From Micromussa lordhowensis (taxonomy: Eukaryota; Cnidaria; Anthozoa; Scleractinia; Lobophylliidae), in NCBI GenBank assembly GCA_964020085.1, contig OZ026597.1, positions 20,556,521 to 20,620,520 of the forward strand: DNA of 64,000 bases, written 5' to 3'. Of the stretch, positions 18,891 through 32,159 are shown one piece after another. Each line of letters begins with the position of its first letter. Within the stretch, counting starts at the first letter, position 1. The translations under genes were made by a program, and so were the position numbers. Under the pieces are notes generated by a model, which made no database searches, was not told the DNA's origin, and was given only the letters and a program-made list of their open reading frames with translations.

Positions 18891-19382
18891 TTATAAAAAA
18901 AGATGCCAACTTACACCACACTTTTTTTCACAATATTTATGACATACTTTTACTATGAAATCAGACATGGAGATTTCCCCATGTGTTAATTTTTCGTTGT
19001 ATAAATAATACTTGGCGAATAATAATGTGAAGTTGAGTTTTCTTTCAAAATATAGTTCTACGTTTTTTGGATTTGCTTTACTGCCAAACATTTCGGTCTG
19101 CGAGAAGCCTAAGGAGGTGGCATTTTCGTTATTAAACCACTTGATAACTTCCGAGAAAAATTGTTTAGTCCAGGAGCAGTTTTGGAGGGTGTGGATTATT
19201 GAATCGTTCATTTGGCAATATCTACATAGCATATTTACTTCCTTTCCATAAAGAAACAGCTCTTTTTTGGTAACTATTCCATGCATGGTATCATGGTCAA
19301 TCTGTGGCCAAGGTATGTATGGGGAACCTTTTCGGTCTTGTATTGTAACCATCTTCAGATTAGAGGTACAGCTGTAGTGCAT
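18891..19382 (-). pseudogene. L1-Tx1-like ORF2 C-terminal fragment
   Basis: A 163-codon open stretch with PWPQIDHDTMHGIVTKKELF, LCRYCQMNDSIIHTLQNCSW (the C-x2-C...H-x4-C knuckle), FFSEVIKWFNNEN and LLFAKYYLYNEKLTHGEIS. This order is typical of the ORF2 C terminus of L1-Tx1 LINEs. It is the best preserved piece; more degraded same-strand sequence (19661-19852) may belong to the same insertion. 5'-truncated. Confidence 0.7.
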
Positions 19383-20199
19383 TTGTAATCTATTTTAACT
19401 TTTTGTAGTTCAAAGTAGAAATTGCTGGGAGCTGCTATTTAAAATTTCTGCTTCGTTGAGCAATGGGAATTGCTAATACACAGATGTTAATTATAATCAT
19501 TGAGAAGTAATTTCATGGCTGGTAGCTTATTGTCGTTGGGCTGGCCTTGGGATCAGAAAAGTGCAAACTCAAGGTGAAAATCTCAAGGCACTCCAAGCCA
19601 AAGTTGGTGAAGTTGCTAGAAGCTGCTATTGCAAATTTCCGCTCTGAGGCTTGATAAAGATCAGCAAGAGGCAATCTGCTCTATATCGATGGTACTATAG
19701 TGCGGTAGAGGGTTGAGCTCCTGAAATATTATATTTTGGAAACCAAAGTGAACAGTTTCATTGAGGCTACCGTAGCATTTGTCGAAAAAGTCTCTAAGAA
19801 CACTGTACATGGTCTTGTGAGTCTCTAAAGCTCTTGAATTTTTTTGAGACACTTGGACACTTGTATAGCCTGCGAGAGCATCTGGTTTTGAGCTCTTACA
19901 TTTATTTCACACACACTTAAAGAAGCTGGTCATCAAGGGAGTGTCAATTTTGGTTGTTTTTTTTTTGCTCCAAATTAGCTGAATTTTTGCATGTGGCCTT
20001 CATTTCTGTTGAAAAACATTGCCCTGTAATTTTTTCCGCTGGGTTGCTCTTCGTTTTAGACAAATAATGTATGCAAAAAACTCAGTTTTCCAAGCGGCAT
20101 CATTTGGAGATCTTTTGTCGGACGAAAAACAAAAGAAACCTTATTATTATTTTATTGAATGCAGCAAACAGGCAAACTGTTTATAGTCTGTTTTATAAA
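19383..20199 (-). other. degraded LINE-like stretch
   Basis: Contains a 63-codon minus-strand frame (19661-19852: MYSVLRDFFDKCYGS, HFGFQNIIFQELNPLP) consistent with an upstream part of the L1-Tx1 remnant. Otherwise no feature seen. Confidence 0.3.
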
Positions 20200-22015
20200 A
20201 CTATTGAGCCACTACATGTGCGCACATTGGTCGATAGGTTTGTTAGATAAGAGTTTGTAAACATGGTTGTGACGCACATGCTCTCATTGGTTGATTGGTG
20301 TGTTTAGATAAGAGTTTGTAAACACGGTTGTGATGTTTTAGATTTGTGCGTATGTATCCAAACCTGAGACGTAGTGGAGGGTTTGCAAACTGTCTCGAAT
20401 TCTCCCAACCCTCATCGTGTTTGGATGAGGCTATATAAACACGGAAAAAGTGCAGCTGATGTACCGTAATCAAGTTATCGGCATTTAAAGTCAGATCGAT
20501 CCAGGCAGCATGATGAACCCAAAGGGCATCTGCGTAGGAGGCTACCGAGGTGAAAAGATTTTTCTTTACCTCATGTGGTTCCCTGGGCAAGGCAAAAGAA
20601 ACAAGGGGGACAGAGGACTAGCAGAGATCAGGCGAACAATGCGGTGATAGGCGGAGACTGGACATAAAGGAGAGCCTGGAAGGCATAACAGAGGGATGTG
20701 AAGTTGACGCTCTCCAAACTGTATGGTCTTAGTAGAACGAAAAGTAACACTAAGTCTGTGCTCGTGAGCCACGACATCACTACATTGTACAGTGTACGTG
20801 TAAGATTACGTCGAGGATCAAAACTGTGACGCGGTGAAGGGACTATGTTAGCCAACCAAGCCATCAGAAAAAAACATCAAAAAGCGCAAAAGAGCACGCA
20901 CGACGTAGGGTCGTGCTTGAAATCTCACACCCGAGACATTTGAAACAAAATATATGGTGTAACTGGTGGCGCCCTATGTGGGGTGTGTAAGGCATTACAA
21001 GTTATACCATGCAACGTAAGGAAAGTCTAGCCCGAAAACAAATGAAACAGTTTAACGCCGACAAGTAATTGCAAATAGTAGGCGGACTAAGTGTACGACT
21101 TAGAAACTGTATATAAAGACAGATTGTATCTAACTTAGCGGGAGCTGGTGTTAATCGGAAATAAGTACAGAATAACAGAAATGCTCTAAATTGTGTCTTT
21201 AAATTGCTAAACGTTCCTGCACTGTAGGCAGAACGAAGAGTGTTCGTAGTCTCGAAAAGGCCGATAACCCTAGAAGAGAATAAACAAAAGACTGAAAATT
21301 AGAAAGGACTGCAGTCTAACTTGAAGAATGAGACTGGCACTGGCACATCCACAAGATTGTCGTGCTTAACATGAAAAAGAAATTGTTCCTTGGCGAGAGA
21401 GTGCGCATGCCATCGTGAGAGAACGTTCGCATTGCCATTAAGAATGCCAGGAAGATGGACTGCGGGGAGTTCAAACTTGTGCAAATCTGCTAGAAAGCAG
21501 ATTTCTCGCAGACACAATTAATGATGAGTTCCGACACCTCCCAGAGTTCAAAGCCATGACCGCAACGTCATTATCACAACGAACTGTCAAACGATGACTC
21601 CACACGCCAAAGATGACTCCACAGCTTGAGAGCAACAACAATAGTCAGAAGCTCCAAACAATTAATGTCCAGACCCTGCGCTAATACGAATTCTGGAAAC
21701 TCAGCATGGAAATGTTGACAAGCAGAAGTGCCTCCACAACCACGAAGGCAAGCGTCGGTAGAGAAAACTTCACCTGGCGACGACCAGTTGGTGGTATTAA
21801 TCATTTATAAATTAGCGACTCCACCAGTAAATGTCTTTACGGAATTCCGTGTTCAAGTTAATGTGATGGTGATTAAACTGCACGGACCGTAATAAATGCA
21901 GAATCTTGGCAATAAAAATCCGGCTCTGACGCACACATTTATACACGGAAATCAATTTGCCGACTAGGGACTGAAGGGTCTTTTTAGTAGTTGTTTGCTT
22001 GTGCCGAGTGAACCA
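20200..22015 (-). mobile_element. DIRS-type tyrosine-recombinase retrotransposon, decayed
   Basis: Minus-strand order is that of DIRS/Ngaro elements. RT-connection sequence lies near 22015-21800 (KTLQSLVGKLISVYKCVR, EFRKDIYWW). RNase H follows at 21804-21574 (VFSTDACLRGCGG, HFHAEFPEFVL, INCLELLTIVVALKLW) and 21517-21299 (FELPAVHLPGILNGNANVLS), then a tyrosine recombinase (20772-20566: TIQFGERQLHIPLLCLPGSP, LCPVSAYHRIVR). The recombinase C terminus continues in a shifted frame. The RT core is not seen, so the copy is 5'-truncated or lies beyond recognition. Multiple frameshifts and stops. The downstream end (20366-20453) recurs at 10569. Confidence 0.8.
20366..20453 (-). repeat. DIRS-like terminal segment
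   Basis: Same ~90-bp sequence as 10569-10660, in opposite orientation, covering ALFPCLYSLI and the AGGCTATATAAACACGG motif. Probably the 3' end of the recombinase ORF running into the terminal repeat. Confidence 0.55.
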
Positions 22016-24090
22016 TATGCTTTAGAGGAGACGAGACTATTTAGATTTGAAACAGTTCTAATGTTTACAATAGTAAGTGCAGGTAACGATTGTTTTGTTC
22101 TTTTTACATGCGAATATAACAACTGAAGATAGTTTTACATTTTAGTTTACAAAGGCTAATTTGACACTCTTGTTATTCACAAGGGAGTAAATTCAATTAG
22201 CGATGACGAATGGTCACCACTCATTCCCACGAGATGTTTGCTATCTTTAGTTACAAATGGTGACTTAACGCTTTTGTTTTTTATATGAAAGTAAATTCAA
22301 TTAGAGCTGACAAGTTATCGGCTATAGTTCCCAGGATATTAACAAAAAAGAAGCTTCCTTTTCTGGACGATCTTTACATCTCTGCAGTAGCAATTTATTT
22401 TTATTTGATGGGCATTTTATGACATCCTATTCAGTCTGGTATTTTTAAGGTAAAAAGTATAAAACTGTTCAAACGTTCTTTGAAGACTGTGTGGCACCAA
22501 GTTAAAGTGCAATTTAATTAAATCAGACTTTCTACATGTCAGAGGTTTTTTTCTCTTTCTTTCTATTTTCAGTGAAGTACATGTAGTGTTGTGTTGTGTT
22601 TTGTAAAAAGGGTAAACTTGCAACTCGTATAAAATGCGAAAAGTTCTCTAATTTGAGTTTTTCTGAGCAAAAGTTCCTCTTGGGGGTTGGAAGGACTATG
22701 TGATCAGTGAGTGAGGGAGTTGTGTGTGTGTCATGCCAATCACAATGTGGGTTGTATCAAAGAATGAATCAAATTGCCTGTTAGAAAATAAGATGGTATC
22801 TACATTAATCTGGAGACGCATCAGATCACTGTAGTTTGTTCAGTCAAACATTTTATGGCTTACTAATTAGTTATCTTACCATGCATATCATAAATTCCCA
22901 GTTTCTCTCTTGCTGTACATCACAACCAAAATTAACCAAATCATTAGTGTAAACAGCTCCATGAATGCTCCTGTCTCCGAGACCTTAAAAAAATAACTCT
23001 TGCTCGCCTTGTCTGCCTGTGTTTATATGCATGAATGTTATATTTTTATACGCGTGTCAGTCGCAGTGGATCCTTACATGGCCAAAAAAATTTATCCAAA
23101 ATTACTGAGTTCTGCACTTAGCTCTACACTCCCAATAAACAGCATGCAATGGATGTTTAGTGATGACATTTAACAATGTCTTGGCTATCCTGAATATTGC
23201 AAAACAAACAAACAGATATGTAAGGTGAATAAAAGTCACTAAAATCAGTACAGAATGTGTGGAGTGAGAAGAATTGGAAGGAGTGAAACTGTGAAGAAAT
23301 GATTGGGTGTGAAAAGCAGGAATTCTGTAAAAGAAATCTTTTCTGTTGCTGTTGCTTTTCTGGTTATGATCAAAGTTAACTAAAATATCTAACACTTCAA
23401 AATATGTGACTATACACTTTTTTCAAGATGTTGCATCCTTTTCTCTCTATTTATTTACAAAAATTTAAACAGTAATACTGCCCCATATCCATCAAATTAC
23501 CATGGATATCTTATGAATGGAATACATAATTATACTAGAAGTAATCAGAGATTATGAGTTCATTCATGTTAAGGTATTAATAGCCAAGGATGACATTCAG
23601 GGCCACCCCAAAGGTGTAGATGTACATTCAAAGCTAACAAATTTGGGTAGGCCATAAGAACAAAGATGTTGTCCAGTACATTTGCATATGTTAATTTTAC
23701 AAAAGGGTACTGTCTCATTAGCTTTGCTTTGGTTCATCATTTCATGAGGGACCATGCATACTTACGTTTTATGTTAGGGCATAAGATAAATTGTTGTACA
23801 TACCTGAAAGATTGTGATAAGGACAGAATTGGTTATTGATGGCAATTAATTGAAGAAGAGCAGTTAAGACAGGTATCACGGTCTAAAAGTGAATTTAACA
23901 AGTATTTTTAATTTGAACTTGAACTGATCAACTTAAACAAAATAAAGAATAGCGGAGGAGTTAACAGACTTATCACAGAAGGTGAATTCTGTGCTGTACA
24001 TTTTGTTTGAGTGCTAGAAATCTCTTTGAGAGGGTGGACATTTGGAAGTGGTAAGTAGTCAGTTTTCTTTTCAAGTCTTTTTGACTGGAT
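22016..24090. other. no gene recognised
   Basis: AT-rich, with short chance ORFs only. No repeat with a second copy in the window was spotted. Confidence 0.4.
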
Positions 24091-24093
24091 ATC

Positions 24094-24141
24094 ATGAGAC
24101 TAAAAGATATCACTGTTAACATTTATCGATGTCTTAAGGAG
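24094..24141 (+). other. weak exon candidate
   Basis: MRLKDITVNIYRCLKE followed by GAG|GTATGT. The donor is good but the acceptor is poor and all longer upstream frames contain stops. Listed only because it lies on the same strand as other candidates (36871, 37936). Confidence 0.2.
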
Positions 24142-24872
24142 GTATGTATGACTCCTGGTGCGAAAGTAGAGTTTGGCGCTGTGAGACTGATTTTAAGACC
24201 CTGCAAACAATGTGAGTTCTCCATTTCTTGTTCTTCTCTGATTTTTTCTTGTAACAGACCGTATTTCTTAAAAATCCCTTTCAATTACAGATAAACAATT
24301 ACTTTTTTCAATTATTTCTTGGCCTTTAACATTACAGTTAGCACTACATGCACACAGTGTTAATTTCTTTTGATATTCAAGGGAAAGAAAACTACATGTA
24401 TTCACCGAATCCGTAACGAGAGACAGTGTTTCATCAGCATTGTAAGATCACCATGCCTCAAAATGGTGTTAATATGCGTTCAGTTAATTAGAGTGTATAT
24501 TTTGTTTTGTATCGTGCAACTTGTTGGAATGTGACGTTGCATAATTTATTCAAATAGGTTTTGGGCAGTGTGTTCTTTTTTGTAGTTCTCGCAGTGCAAA
24601 TCAGAGGTTAGTAGTCATATCGAAGCATCTAGTGCAGTTGTTGCCTTCTCAGCCATTTATAGCCCAGCATCACATTACAAATGTACATGTAAGTCTGTTA
24701 CTTTCACGGGTTTTAGTTTGCGCCATTTTCGCTTTGTTTATATTTGTTCTGTTTGTGTCTATTTCAGTTTTAACCACAATGAGCCACAGTTGTTGATCGC
24801 CAGTAAATAAAGTGTGCATTCTAAATTATTATTGCTTGCTCAGGTGATAATGTCATGTCCTGTTGGTAGCTT

Positions 24873-25142
24873 CAGGGATATCCAAACACTGAGAAGAGAG
24901 TTTAAAGTATGACAGTACGCAGTGGAGTATTTTTGACGAAATTTGAGGTGTTTGGATAGCCCATGAAACACTGTCTCAAGTGTTTGATAAAAAATACCTT
25001 CTCAATCAAAACAAAAACTAAGGATTTAACGGTAAAATCGTCAAAATCTATACTAATCTATGCTAAGACCAGGTATCCAAACCTCCTTCATGGTTGTGAC
25101 TTTCTTTGTTTTAACTTGATGAATTACTAATGAGTTTGAGAA
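24873..25142 (+). repeat. ~265-bp dispersed repeat, copy A
   Basis: Matches the reverse complement of 37421-37680 along its whole length (for example GATATCCAAACAC, GAGGTGTTTGGATAGCC, GAAACACTGTCTC, TAAAATCGTCAAAATCTA, ATGAGTTTGAGAA). The two copies lie in opposite orientation either side of the satellite. Confidence 0.85.
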
Positions 25143-27290
25143 TATAAATTCACTCTCATAAGATTTTTTTTTTTTTTTGCATTTTAAATTAAATGTCATC
25201 CACTGTAAAAGAAACATTGATAACACAGTATAAATGAAAGTTCAAGCAAGAGAAAATTTTTAGACATCTCCTTTTTTAACCTTTGAATTGATTAAGCAAT
25301 TTAAGTCGTGGGTAGGTTGTAGTGGTGGATAAGATTATACTAATGAGGACTGGGCGATCATCTGTGTGTGCTAAAATGGAACTGATTGCTCAAATTGAAT
25401 GGTTTAAACGTTTTCAAGTGACCTTTCTGTTATGGGCATGAAGTCTGGAGAAAAGATCTTTTTGAAAACTACTAAGTTTTTTTAATAATAATAGTAATTT
25501 GATATTTACCAAAGGTTAGCTCATATCAGTCATCATTCACTGCAAGAGCTGTATAATACCAGTTAAGGTATTTTACCCTCTGTGCTAGCAGTTGACATGC
25601 ATGTCCATTTTAAAGATTTTAATCTTATTTAGTGGATAAAGTGTAACACTCACTCAAGAATTGAATCCTATATTGGTATTTAAAAGCTACAAATCAAAGA
25701 TACTTTGTCAATCACATGTATGCAATACTTGCCAAACAAATTTGGCAGATTGCAAAAGGACCTTATTTCCATGAGCCTAGTTCCAAGTGCTCTTTGGTTC
25801 CAAGGGATAAACTGCACTTGCTAAACATCTGTGGACAATGTTAAGGGCCCAGCATTAAGTTACAATGAATGATATTATTGCTTTAAAATAGCTCACTACA
25901 CATCGTTTAATAAATAAGTGAGATTCTAAACATGTAGGGAGGCTCGGTGGCCTCATGGTTAGTGCCACTTGGCTTGTGTGCAGACTTAACCTTTACCTTT
26001 TAAACATGAAAATGGCGATCGATGAGTCACATATGAACAAGTTTTCATATTGTGAAATATGTGTTAAGCCTCACATAAGTTGCTGACCTCAAATTTAAAG
26101 CTTATAATAAATTGTAAAAAAATACTTTTTTGATGACTAAATACCTTTGAGATTGTCTTCCTTCCCAAACACTATTTTCAGGATCTTTGCAAGTCATTTT
26201 AATTGAGGTTTCTATGCAGTGGGGTCTGGGAACTTCTAACAAACAGGGAAACAAAAGGTTGAGATAATTTCAAAACAGGAATGAGAAGCTTTTTTTTAGA
26301 CTTTTAGTGCCTTTGCAAATTGTGTGTATTTTTTTATGAGATCCTTTTTGAAAACCATATTTTATATGAAAAAGTCATCTCAATAAAGATTATTTATTAA
26401 TTTTAAGTTGTCCTGTGCAGACGGCAATAACTTTTTAGCCAGCATGGAAAAAAAAAATTTCTGCTTCTAAGGTTTTCGATTTTTTTTTGGTGGGTTTTGA
26501 CATAGAGTTTGAATGTCGTACAAATACCTGCCTTTCCCCACTCCACCTCCTCTTTAAGACTTACAATTGATTCATCTATGTTCCCACTGGATCTCCACAG
26601 TGAAATTCTTCCTTTTTTCTTTTTCAATGGCATTCTTATGTCAGCTGCCATCTGAACTACCAGTAGTTGTACTATAAGCATTTACTGCCCAGAAACACTA
26701 ACTTAAATTCAGTGCATTTTTGTGGTAATGTTTTTAATATCCTTTTTCCTTCCTTGCTATATTATAGGTCTGCTTTCTTCCCCCAAATGGATGTGCTGAT
26801 TTGCAGCAATGACATCAAAGTGCAGTACAAGATAAGTATTGACATTACTTTACGTGATTGTCAAACACTATACAGCTTAAAATGTAACATGTACCTCATT
26901 ATTGTCTTAACAGCTGGACCCACCTACCCCTTTTCCACATACATATCTTAGAGCATGTCTAAAAGTGTTCTTGAAAGCAAGAATAAACACAGTAGTTTGC
27001 AACCACCTGAATTTATTTCCAATCTGAACTTCCTTGTTGCACCAAAAGAAAATAATTAGCTGCACTTCTGAGTGGAAAAATGTTTCTTAAGCTAACCAGA
27101 AAGTAAGTTGCTTTCAACTAAAGTACACCCTAAAACTAGTCTTACAAAAGATTGTATGAGCCTTAGGACATAGACTTTTTTAATGGTTTCCAAGCAAGTT
27201 GTTTCCACCAATTAAAGGGATTTTTGTGTTTCTGTGAGAACTAGCAAATTTTCTTCCTGAGTTTCTAGGTCTTCATCGATAAAAGATTAA
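25143..27290. other. no gene recognised
   Basis: AT-rich. It contains a possible tRNA-like SINE head at about 25937-25965 (TCGGTGGCCTCATGGTTAGT) without a B box, and a 94-codon open stretch ending at 26951 without matching splice sites. Confidence 0.35.
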
Positions 27291-27774
27291 AGAAAAACAT
27301 GAGTGTCTTGGTCTGTGAAGCAAAGACTGGTCCTCCCTAAAATTGAAGAAGAAAAAAATGTTTTGGCTAAGGGACTGTCTGCAAGCGAAAAATGGACCTG
27401 GAACTTTGTGCAAGACATAGCTGGTGTGCGTACTGACCCACAAGGGAGTTGGTCCACCATGCACATTCTCTTCCTGAGTTTCTTGGTTTGTGAAGCAAAG
27501 ACTGGTCCTCCCTAAAAATTGAAGAAGAAAAAAATATTTTGGCCATGGGACTCTCTGCATGCGAAAAATGGACCTTGAGCTTTGTACAAGAGATAGCTGG
27601 TGTAAGTACTGACCCACAAGGGAGTTGGTCCACTAAGCACGTTCTCTTCCTGAGTTTCTTGGTCTGTGAAGCAAAGACTGGTCCTCCCTAAAAAAGAAGA
27701 AAACAATGTTTTGGCCATGGGACTGTCTGCATGCGAACAATGGACCTTGAGCTTTGTACAAGAGATAGCTGGTG

Positions 27775-30700
27775 TAAGTACTGACCCACAAGGGAGTTGG
27801 TCCACCAAGCACATTCTCTTCCTGAGTTTGTTGGTCTGTGAAGCAAAGACTGGTCCTCCCTAACAATTGAAGAAGAAAAAAAAATGTTTTGGCCAAGGGA
27901 CTGTCTGCATGCGCTAAATGGACCTGGAACTTTGTACAAGAGATAGCTGGTGTAATTACTGACCCACAAGGGAGTTGGTCCACCATGTACATTCTCTTCC
28001 TGAGTTTCTTGGTCTGTGAAGCAAAGACTGGTCCTCCCTAAAAATTGAAGGAGAAAAAAATGTTTTGGCCATGGGACTGTCTGCATGCCAAAAATGGACC
28101 TTGAGCTTTGTACAACAGATAGCTGGTGTAAGTACTGACCCACAAGGGAGTTGGTCCACCAAGCACATTCTCTTCCTGAGTTTCTTGGTCTGTGAAGCAA
28201 AGACTGGTGCTCCCTAAAAATTGAAGAAGACAAAAATGTTTCGGCCATAGGACTGTCAGCATGCGAAAAATGGACCTTGAGCTTTGTACAAGAGATAGCT
28301 GGTGTAAGTACTGACCCACAAGGGAGTTGGTCCACCAAGCACATTCTCTTCCTGAGTTTCTTGGTCTGTGAAGCAAAGACTGGTCCACCCTAAAAATTGA
28401 AAAAGAAGAAAAAATGTTTTGGCCAAGGGACTGTCTGCATGCGCTAAATGGACCTGGAACTTTGTACAAGAGATAGCTGGTGTAAGTACTGACCCACAAG
28501 GGAGTTGGTCCACAAAGCACATTCTCTTCCTGAGTTTCTTGGTCTGTGAAGCAAAGACTGGTCCCTCCTAAAAATTGAAGAAGACAAAAATGTTTCGGCC
28601 ATGGGACTGTCTGCATGCGCTGAATGGATCTTAAACTTTGTAAAAGAGATAGCTGGTGTAAGTACTGACCCACAAGGGAGTTGGTCCACCAAGCACATTC
28701 TCTTCCTGAGTTTCTTGGTCTGTGAAGCAAAGACTGGTCCTCGCTAAAAATGGAAAAAGAAGAAAAAATGTTTCGGCCATGGGACTCTCTGCATGCGCTG
28801 AATGGATCTTGAACTTTGTACAAGAGATAGCTGGTGTAAGTACTGACCCACAAGGGAGTTGGTCCACCAAGCACATTCTCTTCCTGAGTTTCTTGGTCTG
28901 TGAAGCAAAGACTGGTCCCCGCTAAAAATTGAAAAAGAAGAAAAAAATGTTTTGGCCATGGGACTGTCTGCATGCGCTAAATGGACCTGGAGCTTGTACA
29001 AGAGATAGCTGGTGTGAATACTGATCTACAAGGGAGTTGGTCCACTAAGCACGTTCTCTTCCTGAGTTTCTTGGTCTGAGAAGCAAAGACTGGTCCTCCC
29101 TAAAAATTGAAGAAGAAAAAATGTTTCAGCCATGGGACTGTCTGCATGCGAAAAACGGACCTTGAGCTTTGTAAAAGAGATAGCTGGTGTAAGTACTGAC
29201 CCACAAGGGAGTTGGTCCACCAAGCACATTCTCTTCCTGAGTTTGTTGGTCTGTGAAGCAAAGACTGGTCCTCCCTAACAATTGAAGAAGAAAAAAAAAT
29301 GTTTTGGCCAAGGGACTGTCTGCATGCGCTAAATGGACCTGGAACTTTGTACAAGAGATAGCTGGTGTAATTACTGACCCACAAGGGAGTTGGTCCACCA
29401 AGCACATTCTCTTCCTGAGTTTCTTGGTCTGTGAAGCAAAGACTGGTCCTCCCTAAAAATTGAAGGAGAAAAAAATGTTTTGGCCATGGGACTGTCTGCA
29501 TGCCAAAAATGGACCTTGAGCTTTGTACAACAGATAGCTGGTGTAAGTACTGACCCACAAGGGAGTTGGTCCACCAAGCACATTCTCTTCCTGAGTTTCT
29601 TGGTCTGTGAAGCAAAGACTGGTGCTCCCTAAAAATTGAAGAAGACAAAAATGTTTCGGCCATAGGACTGTCAGCATGCGAAAAATGGACCTTGAGCTTT
29701 GTACAAGAGATAGCTGGTGTAAGTACTGACCCACAAGGGAGTTGGTCCACCAAGCACATTCTCTTCCTGAGTTTCTTGGTCTGTGAAGCAAAGACTGGTC
29801 CACCCTAAAAATTGAAAAAGAAGAAAAAATGTTTTGGCCAAGGGACTGTCTGCATGCGCTAAATGGACCTGGAACTTTGTACAAGAGATAGCTGGGGTAA
29901 GTACTGACCCACAAGGGAGTTGGTCCACAAAGCACATTCTCTTCCTGAGTTTCTTGGTCTGTGAAGCAAAGACTGGTCCCTCCTAAAAATTGAAGAAGAC
30001 AAAAATGTTTCGGCCATGGGACTGTCTGCATGCGCTGAATGGATCTTAAACTTTGTAAAAGAGATAGCTGGTGTAAGTACTGACCCACAAGGGAGTTGGT
30101 CCACCAAGCACATTCTCTTCCTGAGTTTCTTGGTCTGTGAAGCAAAGACTGGTCCTCGCTAAAAATGGAAAAAGAAGAAAAAATGTTTCGGCCATGGGAC
30201 TCTCTGCATGCGCTGAATGGATCTTGAACTTTGTACAAGAGATAGCTGGTGTAAGTACTGACCCACAAGGGAGTTGGTCCACCAAGCACATTCTCTTCCT
30301 GAGTTTCTTGGTTTGTGAAGCAAAGACTGGTCCCCGCTAAAAATTGAAAAAGAAGAAAAAAATGTTTTGGCCATGGGACTGTCTGCATGCGCTAAATGGA
30401 CCTGGAGCTTGTACAAGAGATAGCTGGTGTGAATACTGATCTACAAGGGAGTTGGTCCACTAAGCACGTTCTCTTCCTGAGTTTCTTGGTCTGAGAAGCA
30501 AAGACTGGTCCTCCCTAAAAATTGAAGAAGAAAAAATGTTTCAGCCATGGGACTGTCTGCATGCGAAAAACGGACCTTGAGCTTTGTAAAAGAGATAGCT
30601 GGTGTAAGTACTGACCCACAAGGGAGTTGGTCCACCAAGCACATTCTCTTCCTGAGTTTGTTGGTCTGTGAAGCAAAGACTGGTCCTCCCTAACAATTGA

Positions 30701-32060
30701 AGAAGAAAAAAGAATGTTTTGGCCAAGGGACTGTCTGCATGCGCTAAATGGACCTGGAACTTTGTACAAGAGATAGCTGGTGTAATTACTGACCCACAAG
30801 GGAGTTGGTCCACCATGTACATTCTCTTCCTGAGTTTCTTGGTCTGTGAAGCAAAGACTGGTCCTCCCTAAAAATTGAAGGAGAAAAAAATGTTTTGGCC
30901 ATGGGACTGTCTGCATGCCAAAAATGGACCTTGAGCTTTGTACAACAGATAGCTGGTGTAAGTACTGACCCACAAGGGAGTTGGTCCACCAAGCACATTC
31001 TCTTCCTGAGTTTCTTGGTCTGTGAAGCAAAGACTGGTGCTCCCTAAAAATTGAAGAAGACAAAAATGTTTCGGCCATAGGACTGTCAGCATGCGAAAAA
31101 TGGACCTTGAGCTTTGTACAAGAGATAGCTGGTGTAAGTACTGACCCACAAGGGAGTTGGTCCACCAAGCACATTCTCTTCCTGAGTTTCTTGGTCTGTG
31201 AAGCAAAGACTGGTCCACCCTAAAAATTGAAAAAGAAGAAAAAATGTTTTGGCCAAGGGACTGTCTGCATGCGCTAAATGGACCTGGAACTTTGTACAAG
31301 AGATAGCTGGTGTAAGTACTGACCCACAAGGGAGTTGGTCCACAAAGCACATTCTCTTCCTGAGTTTCTTGGTCTGTGAAGCAAAGACTGGTCCCTCCTA
31401 AAAATTGAAGAAGACAAAAATGTTTCGGCCATGGGACTGTCTGCATGCGCTGAATGGATCTTAAACTTTGTAAAAGAGATAGCTGGTGTAAGTACTGACC
31501 CACAAGGGAGTTGGTCCACCAAGCACATTCTCTTCCTGAGTTTCTTGGTCTGTGAAGCAAAGACTGGTCCTCGCTAAAAATGGAAAAAGAAGAAAAAATG
31601 TTTCGGCCATGGGACTCTCTGCATGCGCTGAATGGATCTTGAACTTTGTACAAGAGATAGCTGGTGTAAGTACTGACCCACAAGGGAGTTGGTCCACCAA
31701 GCACATTCTCTTCCTGAGTTTCTTGGTCTGTGAAGCAAAGACTGGTCCCCGCTAAAAATTGAAAAAGAAGAAAAAAATGTTTTGGCCATGGGACTGTCTG
31801 CATGCGCTAAATGGACCTGGAGCTTGTACAAGAGATAGCTGGTGTGAATACTGATCTACAAGGGAGTTGGTCCACTAAGCACGTTCTCTTCCTGAGTTTC
31901 TTGGTCTGAGAAGCAAAGACTGGTCCTCCCTAAAAATTGAAGAAGAAAAAATGTTTCAGCCATGGGACTGTCTGCATGCGAAAAACGGACCTTGAGCTTT
32001 GTAAAAGAGATAGCTAGTGTAAGTACTGACCCACAAGGGAGTTGGTCCACCAAGCACATT
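27775..32060. repeat. higher-order repeat, 1,415 bp x 3
   Basis: Eight monomers form a block repeated three times at an offset of exactly 1,415 bp: the 311-codon minus frames at 28038, 29453 and 30868 differ at only two residues between copies. Copies start near 27775, 29195 and 30610. Confidence 0.92.
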
Positions 32061-32159
32061 CTCTTCCTGAGTTTCTTGGTCTGTGAAGCAAAGACTGGTC
32101 CCCCCTAAAAATTGAAAAAGAAAAAATGTTTCGGCCATGGGACTGTCTGCATACGCTGA

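Noticed and set aside
25937..25995. tRNA or tRNA-derived SINE
   Set aside because: An A-box-like TGGCCTCATGG is present, but no B box or acceptor pairing follows.
26667..26951. Host exon at 26770-26951
   Set aside because: The acceptor is acceptable, but no donor fits the open frame and the sequence becomes AT-rich and intron-like.
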